A stretch of DNA of 64,000 nucleotides from Gorillibacterium massiliense. GTDB taxonomy: Bacteria > Bacillota > Bacilli > Paenibacillales > NBRC-103111. Shown piece after piece: positions 52,836 to 62,390 of this stretch. A program made the position numbers and the translations under genes. The stretch is from NCBI RefSeq assembly GCF_000455485.1, contig NZ_CBQR020000036.1:106466-170465 (forward strand), written 5' to 3'. Below the pieces are notes generated by a model, which saw only the letters and a list, made by a program, of their open reading frames with translations, did not search any database and was not told where the DNA came from. Within the stretch, counting starts at the first letter, position 1; each line of letters begins with the position of its first letter.

Positions 52836-52991
52836 CTTCAACCGCGTCCCTTCCAACGTCTCATCGATTGAACCCAATCCCTTTAATCAGGTGCAAGCGA
52901 ATCTACCTCCATCATTACCCTAAATCGCCAAAAAGTAAAACCCCCAATCCAAATTTAACATCTGAATTCGAAAAAAAGTAAGATTTGGACA

Positions 52992-53480
52992 TTAGTTGCT
53001 TTGACTTTGTGCAGCTTTTTCCACCGCGCGCAAGATCGGTCCATAGCCGGTGCAGCGGCAGAGATTGCCGCTTAAAGCATCGATGATCTCTTCTCGGCTC
53101 GGATTAGGGTTCTCATTCAGGAGCGAAACAGATGAGATCAGCATCCCCGGGGTGCAATACCCGCATTGAAAAGCTCCTTCTTCGAGAAAAGCCTGCTGGA
53201 CAGGATGAAGGGCTTCCTCTTTGTCCATATCGGATAATCCCTCAATGGTAATGATCTCTCCGCCAACGCATTGATAAGCCATGAGCAGGCAGGAATTGAC
53301 AGCAGCACCGTCCAGCAAGATCATACAGGAGCCACAACGGCCGATTTCACAGGATACTTTCAAACCGTTCAACCCAAGATGATCCCGAAGCAGTTCAGAG
53401 AGCCGCATAGCTGGGGGAATATGCATTTCCCTTTCAACGCCATTTACACTACCCTTCCAGATCATTGCGTTGTTCGCCAT
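52992..53480 (-). CDS. pucE: xanthine dehydrogenase [2Fe-2S] subunit
   Basis: 162 residues from ATG 53480 (MANNAMIWKGSVNG). AAAGGAG is 12 bases upstream; an earlier in-frame ATG at 53516 is possible. The first cluster ligands are CEIGRCGSC (Cys44, 49, 52) plus a later Cys. The second cluster is CGYCTPG and CRCTG, as in all XdhC/CoxS-type subunits. It passes electrons from the molybdenum centre to FAD during hypoxanthine/xanthine oxidation. Last gene of the puc operon, overlapping the molybdenum subunit by 32 bases. Confidence 0.93.
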   Translation of the reverse strand: MANNAMIWKGSVNGVEREMHIPPAMRLSELLRDHLGLNGLKVSCEIGRCGSCMILLDGAAVNSCLLMAYQCVGGEIITIEGLSDMDKEEALHPVQQAFLEEGAFQCGYCTPGMLISSVSLLNENPNPSREEIIDALSGNLCRCTGYGPILRAVEKAAQSQSN

Positions 53481-55792
53481 TTGCAGAATCAGCTCCTTTC
53501 CGGACATGCGGCACAAAACTTTGAATTAGCGTTTCCGGAGAGAGCGGCAGACGATTTACCCATGTTCCGGTTGCTTGGCGGACGGCAGCGGCTATAGCGG
53601 GGGCTAAGCCGACAGAACCGATCTCCCCAACGCCCCGGGGACCGTACGGGTCTCCCTCCACTAAATCTTCGATCGCCTCCACGGAAAAGCCTTCCGGCAT
53701 ATCGGCGGCAGTCGGCGCCAAATAGGTGTCCAGGTTGGCAGTGGCGTATCTTCCATCTGTGATGACGGCATCTTCGAATAGAGAGAAGCCGAGGGCCATG
53801 GAGCTTCCGCCTTCAATCTGGCCGATGTAGCCCATGGGATTGACAACCGGACCCGCCGCTACAGTGTGGTAGTGGTTGGTTACCTTCACTTTACCCGTTA
53901 GGAGGTTCACTTCAGCTTCCGCTACGACTCCGGCAAAGCCATATAGGAAATGGCCACCCACAACGGCATCGGGGGTAGTTGGATAGTGAAATTCGCTCTG
54001 GCAAAGGATTTCATTCGAGCTGGCGGCGGCGATGTCGCGATAGCTCAGGAACGGCTTCGACTCATTTGCTGTATCTTCTGTTATCCGGTAGATGCCTCCT
54101 GGTCCCAATTCTAATGCATCTGCAGATAAACCGATCAGGGTTGACGCCGCCTCCAGAAGTTTGCGGGTAAACGGCTCTTTCATCCGCGTCAGCGCCGTCC
54201 AAACCATAGTCGTCACTCGCGGAAGCGGTGCTGGAGCCGCTGTGGGGTACTCGGGCTGTGTCGCCGATCACGATTTCCAGGTCCTCGACCCCACAATGAT
54301 AGAGATCGATAGCCAAAATTTCCATTGTAGACAGCAGCCCCTGGCCGAACTCTTCATATCCGAAAGATAGTCGGATTTTGCCTTCCCGGGTTAGAGAGAT
54401 GCATCCGCCTGCCGGATCTGGGATGCCGAAGCCTAATCCCGCCCCATGCATGACGATGGCTGCCCCGATCCCTCGCCTGATCCAAGGAGCTTCCAGTGCA
54501 ACGATTCCGGCACAGGACTCCAGTTTCAGACGTTTATGCCAAAGGGGACAGGCGTCGATCGCTTTCCATATCTGCAGAGCGCCATCCGTAGGCGCAATCC
54601 GCTGTCCAAGGGGGCCGGTGTCCTCGAGTCCGCGCAGATTTTTCCTTCGCAGCTCCCAAGGGTCGAGTCCGGCGGCGGCTGCCAGACGGTGGATTTGTCC
54701 CTCCATAGCAAAAACAACCTGGTTCCCGCCGAAACCGCGGAATTCACCGGACACTCCATTGTTTGTGTAGACGGAAATCCCTTCGATATCTACATGATCA
54801 ATCTGATACGGCCCGCTGGCATGTTCCGTGGCGAATTGTAATACAGGCCCGCCTAAAGTGGCATATGCGCCCGTATCAGCTGTTATACGGACGCGATGGG
54901 CAATAATATGCCCATTGGTATCCATGCCTGTTTTCATTTCAATCGTCATCGGGTGGCGTTTCAGCCCGGCACGGACCGACTCAGCTCGAGAATAATGCAT
55001 CTTCACCGGGCGGCCGCTTTTCAGCGCCAGCAGACTGCCGCAGGGCTGAACGTTCAGCTCGTCCTTTCCTCCGAAGGAGCCGCCGATGGGGCTGGAAACG
55101 ACGCGTATCCAGTCTTGGGGAATACCGAGAATGCGGGACAGCTGCATCTGGTCCTTATAGCCATGCTGGGTGGCGGCATACACTGTGAGTTTTCCGCCTT
55201 CCTCGGGAATAAAGAGCCCACCTTCCGTTTCCATATAGACGTGCATCTGCCTTGGAGTATGATACGTCTCTTCGGCGATATAGCGGCAGCGGGCGAAGGC
55301 GTCCTCCGCATTCCCCCGCATATAGGCGGTCCGGTGCAGTACGTTACCGCCGAGATGCAGTTGGGGTGCATCCTCCTGCAACGCGGCATGAGGGCTGTCC
55401 AAGACCGGGAGCGGCTCGTAATCCACTTCGATCAGGCTAAGGGCGTATTCGGCTAGTTCCGGACTATCCGCCGCCACGGCTGCGACGGCGTCACCCACAT
55501 ACCGTACCCGGTCCTCGCACAAAGCGGGCTGATCGGGAATGACGATACCGAAGCGGTTTACCCCGGGAACATCTTTGTGCGTAACAACTGCATGAACTCC
55601 GGCTAGCTGCTCCGCTTTATCCGTTTGGATTGCCTTGATGACGGCATGGGGATAGGCGCTGCGCAGCACTTTGCCATAGAGCATGCTAGGCATGCGGCGG
55701 TCTGTTAAATAAGCGAGGACGCCGGTTACTTTCTCCTTGCCGTCTAACCGGATGCGCCATCGTTTACCGCTAGCTTCACGAGTAAGCAGCAT
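53449..55792 (-). pseudogene. pucD: xanthine dehydrogenase molybdenum-binding subunit, frameshifted
   Basis: Two frames encode the two parts of one protein. 55792 down to about 54220 gives the N-terminal 520 residues, with SFGGKDELN and GEFRGFGGNQVVFAMEG as molybdopterin contacts and GYEEFGQGLLSTM. The second frame, 54216 to 53449, continues with TALTRMKEPFTRKLLEAAST and ends with DPYGPRGVGEIGSVGLAPAI, which contains the catalytic Glu. Removing one G:C pair near 54219-54221 rejoins them as STASRVTTMVWTAL, restoring the conserved STASR motif. The break may be a real mutation or a sequencing error. If real, xanthine oxidation is lost. GAGGAGAG precedes ATG 55792. Confidence 0.85.
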
Positions 55793-56696
55793 AGCCTGTC
55801 TCTCCTCTCCCCATTTGGTTTGCGATAGCCCATAACTCAGCGGTAATGAGGTTGGCTGCGGTTATTCGCCTGTATTCGGCTGAGCGAAACGGATCGGTGC
55901 AAGCCTGGTACTGCCGTTGGATATGGTTATGGATAGCGGGAAGATTTTCCGACCAATGATCGTCGCTTAAAAGAATTTCTTCCGCATCCGTCAACCGTTC
56001 CGCTTGGGTGGCTCCGCCTCCTGCGGCAAGCCGGATATTCCGCAGTTTTCCGTTCTCAGCCAGCCCTCCCGTTCCGGCGACGGCAACCACCGCGGGGATA
56101 AAGGCTTCCCGTCTCCCGATTTTTCGGTAGAAGGCGAAGCTCATCTCCGGATTCCGACGGGGTTGCAGAGGCTGGATGGGAATGTGAATCCGAATGAGCA
56201 GCCTATTCCCCGGAGCTGCACCGGAGCGCACGCGCTCCAACCATGAGCCGACAGGCTCAAGTTCTTCCCCTTCGCTGCCATACCATTCCAAGCGGGCCTC
56301 AGTGACTAACAGAGCGGGCAAGGTGTCGCCAACCGCCGATACAAGGTTGCCGCCGAGGGTTGCCAAACGGCGTACGGAAGGTGCAGCAATGGATTTTACG
56401 GCAGCGGCAAGTGGGCGGCAGCGGTCGCCGATAAGGGGATGGCGCTCAAGCTCCGCCAATGTTACCGCCGCTCCGATGACCGCCGTCCCCTGGGCTTCCT
56501 CCAGCTTCCGCATGGTTGGAATAGCATCCAGGCTCACCAAATGGCGGGGCATTGCCGCCGATCCCGCCTGCCAATGGGTGCGCAGCAAGGTTCCGCCGGC
56601 GACGATTCGGCAGTCTGCAGCCAATTCGGCTTTTAGTTTCCAAGCATCTTCAACGCTTTTAGGCTGCCAAACGTGAATATCCGATAAGGCGATCAT
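55776..56696 (-). CDS. pucC: xanthine dehydrogenase FAD-binding subunit
   Basis: 306 residues from ATG 56696 (MIALSDIHVWQPKS), with AAAGGAGGAGG upstream. FAD pyrophosphate-binding text is IVAGGTLLRTH and ATLGGNLVSAVGDTLPALLV, typical of CoxM/XdhB subunits. A C-terminal CO_deh_flav_C-like domain follows (about 190-300). It accepts electrons from the [2Fe-2S] subunit and passes them to NAD or another acceptor. It overlaps the molybdenum subunit by 17 bases. Confidence 0.93.
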   Translation of the reverse strand: MIALSDIHVWQPKSVEDAWKLKAELAADCRIVAGGTLLRTHWQAGSAAMPRHLVSLDAIPTMRKLEEAQGTAVIGAAVTLAELERHPLIGDRCRPLAAAVKSIAAPSVRRLATLGGNLVSAVGDTLPALLVTEARLEWYGSEGEELEPVGSWLERVRSGAAPGNRLLIRIHIPIQPLQPRRNPEMSFAFYRKIGRREAFIPAVVAVAGTGGLAENGKLRNIRLAAGGGATQAERLTDAEEILLSDDHWSENLPAIHNHIQRQYQACTDPFRSAEYRRITAANLITAELWAIANQMGRGETGYAAYS

Positions 56697-56733
56697 GTTC
56701 GCCCTCCTCCTTTCTGCTCCGTTTTTCTTTATC

Positions 56734-56908
56734 AGCATCTCCCCCCAATCCGGTCATATGAGGGTACACCACGGTATAAGCGGCGCTTACGGCGATGGCC
56801 GCGTCAAAGGCATTCCCGCCTTCCTGCAACAGTAGGCAGCCGGCCCCACTCGCCAGAGAATGAGGAGATGACCATTCCGCAGTCGCTAGGGGCAGAAAAC
56901 CGGTGCAT
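56734..56908 (-). pseudogene. N-terminal fragment of a gamma-glutamyltransferase-family gene
   Basis: On the minus strand LATAEWSSPHSLASGAGCLL continues LQEGGNAFDAAIAVSAAYTV and PHMTGLGGDA. This is the first 60 or so residues of the Ggt family ('hplAs.aG...l..GGNA.DAA.a....vv.P...G.GGd'). A start at 56908 (MHRFSAP) is in another frame, so the piece is also frameshifted. After GGDA the homology ends and the leader of pucC begins, so the remaining roughly 480 residues were deleted. It lies 2 bases after the pucG stop. Confidence 0.75.
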
Positions 56909-56910
56909 CC

Positions 56911-58158
56911 TTATCCCTCTTCATATATCGCCAGAGCGGCTTGAACCGCTGCACCCGCCGGCAGTTTGAAGTGATGATGAAGCAGAGCCGCTTCCAATGC
57001 TCCAAGGAGCAGCAGGACATTGCGCTCGCTGGCGCTGTAGCCCATGGTGCCGATGCGCCAGATTTTCCCTCGCAGCGGGCCGAAGGATGCGGCGATTTCC
57101 ACTCCGAAACGCTGAAGCATCAAGCTTCTGACGGAATCGCCGTCGATCTCCTCGGGGATGTGCACGCAGGCGACCATGGGCATCTTGTTGACCGAATCTC
57201 CGAATAGAGTCAGTCCCATCGCCGCAAGACCGGCCAGTAGCGACTGCTCGTGAAGGCGATGGCGGGCAAAACGGGCTTCCAGCCCTTCTTCTAACACAAG
57301 GCGGATGCCTTCCCGCAGAGCGTACAACATGGAAGTTGCTTCCGTGTGATGGTTAAGCCGGGCCGGGCTCCAGTAATCCTGGAGCTGCCCCAGATCAAAA
57401 TAGTTGCTGCGAACCGGTGGAGCGATCCCATTGGAAGATTGGGATTGTTCAATTATTGCCGGGTCCGGCATGAGCCCCCGTTCGATCTTTTTGCGTTGGA
57501 AGATCACGGCGGCGACCCGTTCGTTGTAGGTGATAGGCGACATGCCGGCCGGAACGGACAAACACTTCTGGGTCCCGCCGATGACCGCATCCAACCGCCA
57601 TTTGTCCGTTTCTACCGGCGCGCCGCCGATGGTGGCGACAGCATCGACAACGAGCAGAACGTCGTTTTCCCGGCAAAATGGTCCGATTTCGTCTAACGGT
57701 TGCATTTGACCCGTGGAGGTTTCGCCGTGGACGATGGCGACTGCTTTCGGCCGATGGACGCGGATGGCGGCGATGATCTCTTCCGGAGCAAAAACGCGTC
57801 CCCATTCTTGCTCCAGAGTGATTACCTCCGCACCGCAGCGTTCGCACAGCTCCTGGAGCAGGTAACCGAAGCGGCCGAAAATCGGCACCAGTACTTTGTC
57901 ACCTGGTTTAATAATGCTGCACAAAACGGCCTCAATTCCGGAGCGGGAGGTTCCATCGATGGGAAACGCCCATTGGTTGCGGGTTTGAAACAAATCCCGC
58001 AGCATAGCCATCACTTCATTCATCAAGCCTGTGAATTCCGGGTCGAACTGGCCCAAAATTGGGTACGACAGCGCCCGCAGCACCCGGGGATCGACCTCAA
58101 CGGGGCCTGGAGTCATGATGGTCCGGGGCGAAGGAGACAGATCGCTATATCGTTTCAT
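56911..58158 (-). CDS. pucG: (S)-ureidoglycine/alanine-glyoxylate aminotransferase
   Basis: 415 residues from ATG 58158 (MKRYSDLSPSPRTIMTPGPV), with GGAGAG 9 bases upstream. It is a class V PLP enzyme: the PLP lysine lies in GGTQKCLSVPAG, the cofactor Asp in VVDAVATIGGAPVETDKW, and GTSRSGIEA binds the phosphate. PucG-type enzymes transaminate glyoxylate using ureidoglycine from allantoate breakdown, linking the pathway to glycine. It overlaps the amidohydrolase gene by 14 bases. Confidence 0.93.
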   Translation of the reverse strand: MKRYSDLSPSPRTIMTPGPVEVDPRVLRALSYPILGQFDPEFTGLMNEVMAMLRDLFQTRNQWAFPIDGTSRSGIEAVLCSIIKPGDKVLVPIFGRFGYLLQELCERCGAEVITLEQEWGRVFAPEEIIAAIRVHRPKAVAIVHGETSTGQMQPLDEIGPFCRENDVLLVVDAVATIGGAPVETDKWRLDAVIGGTQKCLSVPAGMSPITYNERVAAVIFQRKKIERGLMPDPAIIEQSQSSNGIAPPVRSNYFDLGQLQDYWSPARLNHHTEATSMLYALREGIRLVLEEGLEARFARHRLHEQSLLAGLAAMGLTLFGDSVNKMPMVACVHIPEEIDGDSVRSLMLQRFGVEIAASFGPLRGKIWRIGTMGYSASERNVLLLLGALEAALLHHHFKLPAGAAVQAALAIYEEG

Positions 58159-59491
58159 GGGTTTTCTCTCCATACGCCAGTTTATAAAGAAATTCGATGA
58201 GGGCGATGATGCCGTCCGCCAGTTGTTCCGGCTCGGTGTACTCACCGGGAGCGTGGCTTATTCCTTGACGGCTGGGCACAAAGAGCAGCGCGGAAGGCAC
58301 AATGGCTTGAAATATCTGGGCGTCATGACCCGCGCCGCTCACCATTCGGCGAGTGGTATAGCCGCAGCTGCGGGCTGCCGTCTCCCACGCATCCGTTAAG
58401 ATCGGGTCCAGTTGGACCGGCGGTGAACTCATCCATGGTCGAACGTCGAGAGTTAATCTCCGGCTGGATGCAATGCGCATCAGCTCCGCCTCCATACTTT
58501 GGCAGAAGACATCCAGCGCATCGGCATCGGCATGCCGGACATCGAGGCTAAAGGTGGCGCAGCCCGGAATGACGTTGACGGTGCCGGGATGCGTCTGCAG
58601 GCTGCCGACAGTGGCCACAAGAGGGGCGCCGCGGGATACTGCCATTTTTTCAATGAGGTTAATCATCTCTGCAGCTCCAGCAAGAGCATCCCGGCGCAGC
58701 ACCATCGGTGTCGTTCCCGCATGTTCAGCCCTCCCGTCGACGGTAACGGTAAAGCGCCGCTGTCCAGCGATGGTTGTGACGATACCAAGCTGATCACCGC
58801 TTGTTTCCAGAAGTCTCCCCTGCTCGATATGCACTTCAAGAAATGCGTACAGGCGGCCGCTTCTATCGGCTTCAGGCTGATCGGATCTGCCGAAGCCCGC
58901 ATCGTCCATAGCTTGCTCCAGAGTGACACCATTACCGTCCGCGAATCCGGCTGCTTGTTCGGGGTGGTAAAGGCCGGTTATGGAGCCAGAGCCCCAGAAG
59001 GTTAAAGGGAAGCGGCTTCCTTCTTCTTCGCAAAGAGCTACCGCCTCCAAGGTGCGAACAGGCGGACCAAAGGCGCTGCGCAAATAGGAAATGGCGATGA
59101 CGGCCGCCACTATGCCATAGGCGCCGTCGTAACGACCACCGCATTGGACGGTATCAAGGTGCGAGCCTACGAGAATCGGATGGATTGGAGCAATTGGAGA
59201 AGCCGCAGAAGCTACTTCTGTTGCTGAAGCCGAATAGCCGCTTGGTGAGGTACCGAACAAATTGCCGACACGATCGGCGTAGACCTCCAACCCATACTGC
59301 CGCATCCGGTCGGCCAAGCTCTTGTGGGCATCCTGCCAGCTATTGTCGTACAAGAACCGGGTAACGCCACCCTCCGGGCCGCAGCCGAACTGTGCTATTC
59401 CATCCAACCAATCCTCAATCTGAGATGAAATCCATTTGCGCAGCTCTGTTCGATTTTCTTTATAGGGCATATTATTAATGTAATTAATCAT
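58145..59491 (-). CDS. pucF: allantoate amidohydrolase (M20 family)
   Basis: 448 residues from ATG 59491 (MINYINNMPYKENR), with AGGAG 9 bases upstream; the longer frame overlaps the allantoinase stop. Zn-binding residues are seen in VGSHLDTVQCGGRYDGAYGI and CEEEGSRFP, then GAGHDAQIFQA near the end, matching the AllC/hydantoinase-carbamoylase group. It converts allantoate to ureidoglycine, CO2 and ammonia. N-carbamoyl amino acid hydrolase activity is an alternative, but the context favours allantoate. Confidence 0.9.
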   Translation of the reverse strand: MINYINNMPYKENRTELRKWISSQIEDWLDGIAQFGCGPEGGVTRFLYDNSWQDAHKSLADRMRQYGLEVYADRVGNLFGTSPSGYSASATEVASAASPIAPIHPILVGSHLDTVQCGGRYDGAYGIVAAVIAISYLRSAFGPPVRTLEAVALCEEEGSRFPLTFWGSGSITGLYHPEQAAGFADGNGVTLEQAMDDAGFGRSDQPEADRSGRLYAFLEVHIEQGRLLETSGDQLGIVTTIAGQRRFTVTVDGRAEHAGTTPMVLRRDALAGAAEMINLIEKMAVSRGAPLVATVGSLQTHPGTVNVIPGCATFSLDVRHADADALDVFCQSMEAELMRIASSRRLTLDVRPWMSSPPVQLDPILTDAWETAARSCGYTTRRMVSGAGHDAQIFQAIVPSALLFVPSRQGISHAPGEYTEPEQLADGIIALIEFLYKLAYGEKTHETI

Positions 59492-59516
59492 TGGCCGAAT
59501 CTCCTGTTCCAAGAGC

Positions 59517-60911
59517 TTAAGATACGATAACCATTGGCTCGCAAGGGCGGATCCACTCTCCCGCTCCGGTGCGTACGATCCCCCGTTCCATCTCATAAAT
59601 GAGCATACCTCGGCAAAAGGTCGCTTTTATCCGGCAACTCATGGTTTTCCCGATATAGGGGCTATGGGCATGCCGATAGAGCAAATCTTCCTTTTTCAAG
59701 GTATAGCCGGTATTCATGTCCACCAGCACCAGATCGGCATCTGCGCCTACAGCGATTTCACCCTTGCATGGATGCAGGCCGAACCGTTTAGCCGGTTCCG
59801 TTGCCAGCATCTGCGCAATATAAGGCAGTGGAATTCCGCGGCGCACGGTTCCTTCCGTAATCATCAGCTCCATGGAGCTCTGGGCACCGGAAATACCGCC
59901 CCAAATGGCGAAATAATCATCATTTACTTTGAGTTCTGTCGGACATGGAGAGTGATCGGAAGCGATAAAATCGATGCTCCCGGTCTCCACGGCCTCCCAC
60001 AATTTCGCTTGCTCCCTCTCATTGCGCAGAGGCGGAGCGCATTTAGCTACCCCGCCAAGGAGCACCATATCCTCTTCTGTCAGTGCTAAATAATGGGGGC
60101 AGGTTTCCGCGGTTACGTTCAAGCTGTTGTTTTTTGCCGCATTGATGAGCTTTAAAGCAGCATGGGAGCTGATGTGGACAAAATGCAGAGAACATCCTGT
60201 TCGTTCCGCGAAAAACAGCGCCCGATTCACCGCTTCCTCTTCAGCGATAACGGGCCGAGTCGCTGCATAATCCAATGCGGATCCCTTGCTTTCCAGCCTA
60301 GCCCGGGCGGTGAGCTTTCCAGTGATCACGTCGCTCTCCGCGTGCAGGGCGAGTATGCTGCCCAGCTTCGCGATTTTCTTCATCCCTTCATACAAGGTGA
60401 CATCGTCCGCTTGGCGAAATGCCATCTCCCCTCTTCCACCGGGATCCGAAAGAAAAGCTTTGAAACCGACGACGCCTGCAGCAGCTAAACCCTCTATTTC
60501 TTCCAGATTGCCGGGAACAAGGCCGCCCCAGAAAGCATAATCGACGGCGGATTGAAAAACAGCCGCTTCCATTTTCTCGTGGAGAGCGGCGACGTTTATG
60601 GTAGGAGGTATACCATTCAAAGGCATATCGATATAAGTAGTGCAGCCTCCTGCAGCTAAAGATGCCGAACCGGATGCGAAGCCCTCCCATACTCTAAAGC
60701 CCGGTTCGTTAAAATGCACATGGGCATCCACCATGCCCGGCATCACGACATAATCTTTCGCCTCAATGGGGGGTTCCTTCGCAAATGAGCTAGGGATGGA
60801 AGGGGCAAGTTTGGCGATACGTCCGTCTTTTATGCCGATATCCAGCTGTTTCACTCCATCCGCCAGCACAACTTGACCACCGCGGATGATTCGGTCCAGT
60901 TCCGGAATCAT
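59517..60911 (-). CDS. pucH: allantoinase
   Basis: 464 residues. It is a cyclic amidohydrolase with metal ligands in GMVDAHVHFNEPG (about 58-70), the carboxylated lysine region GFKAFLSDPGG, LHAESD, LHFVHISSH and DFIASDHSPCP. It hydrolyses allantoin to allantoate. GGAGGCGAATCC precedes ATG 60911. It lies 51 bases downstream of pucM. Confidence 0.95.
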   Translation of the reverse strand: MIPELDRIIRGGQVVLADGVKQLDIGIKDGRIAKLAPSIPSSFAKEPPIEAKDYVVMPGMVDAHVHFNEPGFRVWEGFASGSASLAAGGCTTYIDMPLNGIPPTINVAALHEKMEAAVFQSAVDYAFWGGLVPGNLEEIEGLAAAGVVGFKAFLSDPGGRGEMAFRQADDVTLYEGMKKIAKLGSILALHAESDVITGKLTARARLESKGSALDYAATRPVIAEEEAVNRALFFAERTGCSLHFVHISSHAALKLINAAKNNSLNVTAETCPHYLALTEEDMVLLGGVAKCAPPLRNEREQAKLWEAVETGSIDFIASDHSPCPTELKVNDDYFAIWGGISGAQSSMELMITEGTVRRGIPLPYIAQMLATEPAKRFGLHPCKGEIAVGADADLVLVDMNTGYTLKKEDLLYRHAHSPYIGKTMSCRIKATFCRGMLIYEMERGIVRTGAGEWIRPCEPMVIVS

Positions 60912-60962
60912 GGATTCGCCTCCTCCCGATTGCCTCGATCACCATTACCTCGATCAACCTTG

Positions 60963-61379
60963 TCAACTGCCCCGGTAAGTGGAATAGCCGCCGGGAGCGA
61001 TCAATAGCGGGATGTGCAAGCATTCTGCCGCGCTCAGGATACGGAAACGTATGGGGATATCCTCCCAAATGCCGGGAGCTGGATCGGGTACATTGTAAAA
61101 TTCGCTATTGCGGGTTGCGGTCCTTTGGAAGTATGGAGTGGTGTGGAAAACAAGCTCATATCTGCCCGGGACCATCTGTTCCTCTGTAAGCAGCGGGGCA
61201 TCTAATCTTCCGTCGTCATTGGTGACGGCTTCACGAAGAAGACGGGTATAGGACTCGCCGTCAGCTGTACCGACCTCCCCAAAGTTTTCCCAGTCATCCA
61301 GTTTGTAAAGGGAAATGCGCATGCCCTCTGCCGGCTTGCCCCGGGACAAATCGAGAACGTGGGTCGTCAGTTTGCCCAT
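60963..61379 (-). CDS. pucM: 5-hydroxyisourate hydrolase (transthyretin-like)
   Basis: 138 residues. The family signatures are intact: the N-terminal KLTTHVLDLSRGKPAEG with the catalytic His, RYELVFHTTPYF, and the C-terminal YSTYRGS. The enzyme hydrolyses 5-hydroxyisourate from uricase to OHCU. It lies 17 bases downstream of the uricase gene. Confidence 0.97.
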   Translation of the reverse strand: MGKLTTHVLDLSRGKPAEGMRISLYKLDDWENFGEVGTADGESYTRLLREAVTNDDGRLDAPLLTEEQMVPGRYELVFHTTPYFQRTATRNSEFYNVPDPAPGIWEDIPIRFRILSAAECLHIPLLIAPGGYSTYRGS

Positions 61380-61396
61380 CGCGGCGCCCCCTCTAT

Positions 61397-62347
61397 TTAT
61401 TCATTTTCCACATCGCTGCGGGTCATGGAAAAGCCCTGAAAGCCGTAAGGCGGGCGAGGTTCGGTGAATACTTTTCCTTCACTTGCGGGAATGTCGTCGA
61501 CGATGGTTTCCCAAGTGCGGTTATTGGACTCGAATCGGACTTCCGCAAGTTGCGGGAAGCGGATCAGGATGCGTTTGCCGACTTCAAAAATGAGATTTTG
61601 GATCGAAGGGGTGTTGAATTCGTGGAAAACACAGTGGGCGATATCCCGCACCTGTTCGGGGGGAACGTATTTGCCGGGCTCTCCCTTGAGGGAATCTGCC
61701 AAATCGCTGTAAGTCCAGCCGATGTCCAAGTAGATGTACAGCGGCCGGTCTTTCGCTTCCGGCAGCGTCGTGTATTCGTCCCGGACAAAACCGTAGAACG
61801 AGCTTCCCTTCACCTTGATCAAGTGCAGGTTGTTTATACCGCTGCTGCATTCCGCGAGTTCGATGCCCGTTTCGGTGCGGCAGGCCGTGATCGCGGCCGA
61901 GGCGTGCTCATTACGGGAGTGGCGGTAAACAAGGCCGCTTTCGGTCGGGCCTGAGCCGTTTTCCCCGGGTACCCAGGTAGGCTCGAACTCCAGACGGTTA
62001 GCGCTGATGCAGACGGAGTCCGCCTGCGTGTAGGTTTCGAGAAAGCGTCGGCTGACAAAAGCGAGATAGCCTTCCATGGTACAGCCATCGTAGAGGGCGG
62101 CGTGGCGGAGAATGAAATTTTTCATCGAATCCGTGGCAACAACCAAGCGGTTGTCTCCTTCGGCGAATGATGCAAAGAAGGCATCGCCATATACGGAAAA
62201 ATGGACATTGAGGGCAAAAATGACGTTATCCCTTCCGGTGAATGCCGACTCCGGGATGGTTGGCAGGCCTGCTAGTTTTCCGGCATAAGTCCGGTAGACA
62301 AACACATCGCCTTTTCCGTAAAACAGGGTCCGTTCCTTATTCCCCAT
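61397..62347 (-). CDS. pucL: uricase (urate oxidase)
   Basis: 316 residues. YGKGDVFVYRTYA supplies the catalytic Lys, and VVATDSMKNFI supplies the Thr of the T-fold active site. QNLIFEVGKRILIRFPQLAEVRF-type text closes the second T-fold half. It oxidises urate to 5-hydroxyisourate without a metal. In B. subtilis PucL is a fusion with the OHCU decarboxylase; here that domain is a separate gene 43 bases upstream. Confidence 0.96.
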   Translation of the reverse strand: MGNKERTLFYGKGDVFVYRTYAGKLAGLPTIPESAFTGRDNVIFALNVHFSVYGDAFFASFAEGDNRLVVATDSMKNFILRHAALYDGCTMEGYLAFVSRRFLETYTQADSVCISANRLEFEPTWVPGENGSGPTESGLVYRHSRNEHASAAITACRTETGIELAECSSGINNLHLIKVKGSSFYGFVRDEYTTLPEAKDRPLYIYLDIGWTYSDLADSLKGEPGKYVPPEQVRDIAHCVFHEFNTPSIQNLIFEVGKRILIRFPQLAEVRFESNNRTWETIVDDIPASEGKVFTEPRPPYGFQGFSMTRSDVENE

Positions 62348-62390
62348 GGACTTCAGCCTCCTGCCTATTTAATTGGTTGATCTGCGAGGA

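Noticed and set aside
54896-55456. 186-codon plus-strand frame
   Set aside because: Antisense shadow of the xanthine dehydrogenase molybdenum subunit.
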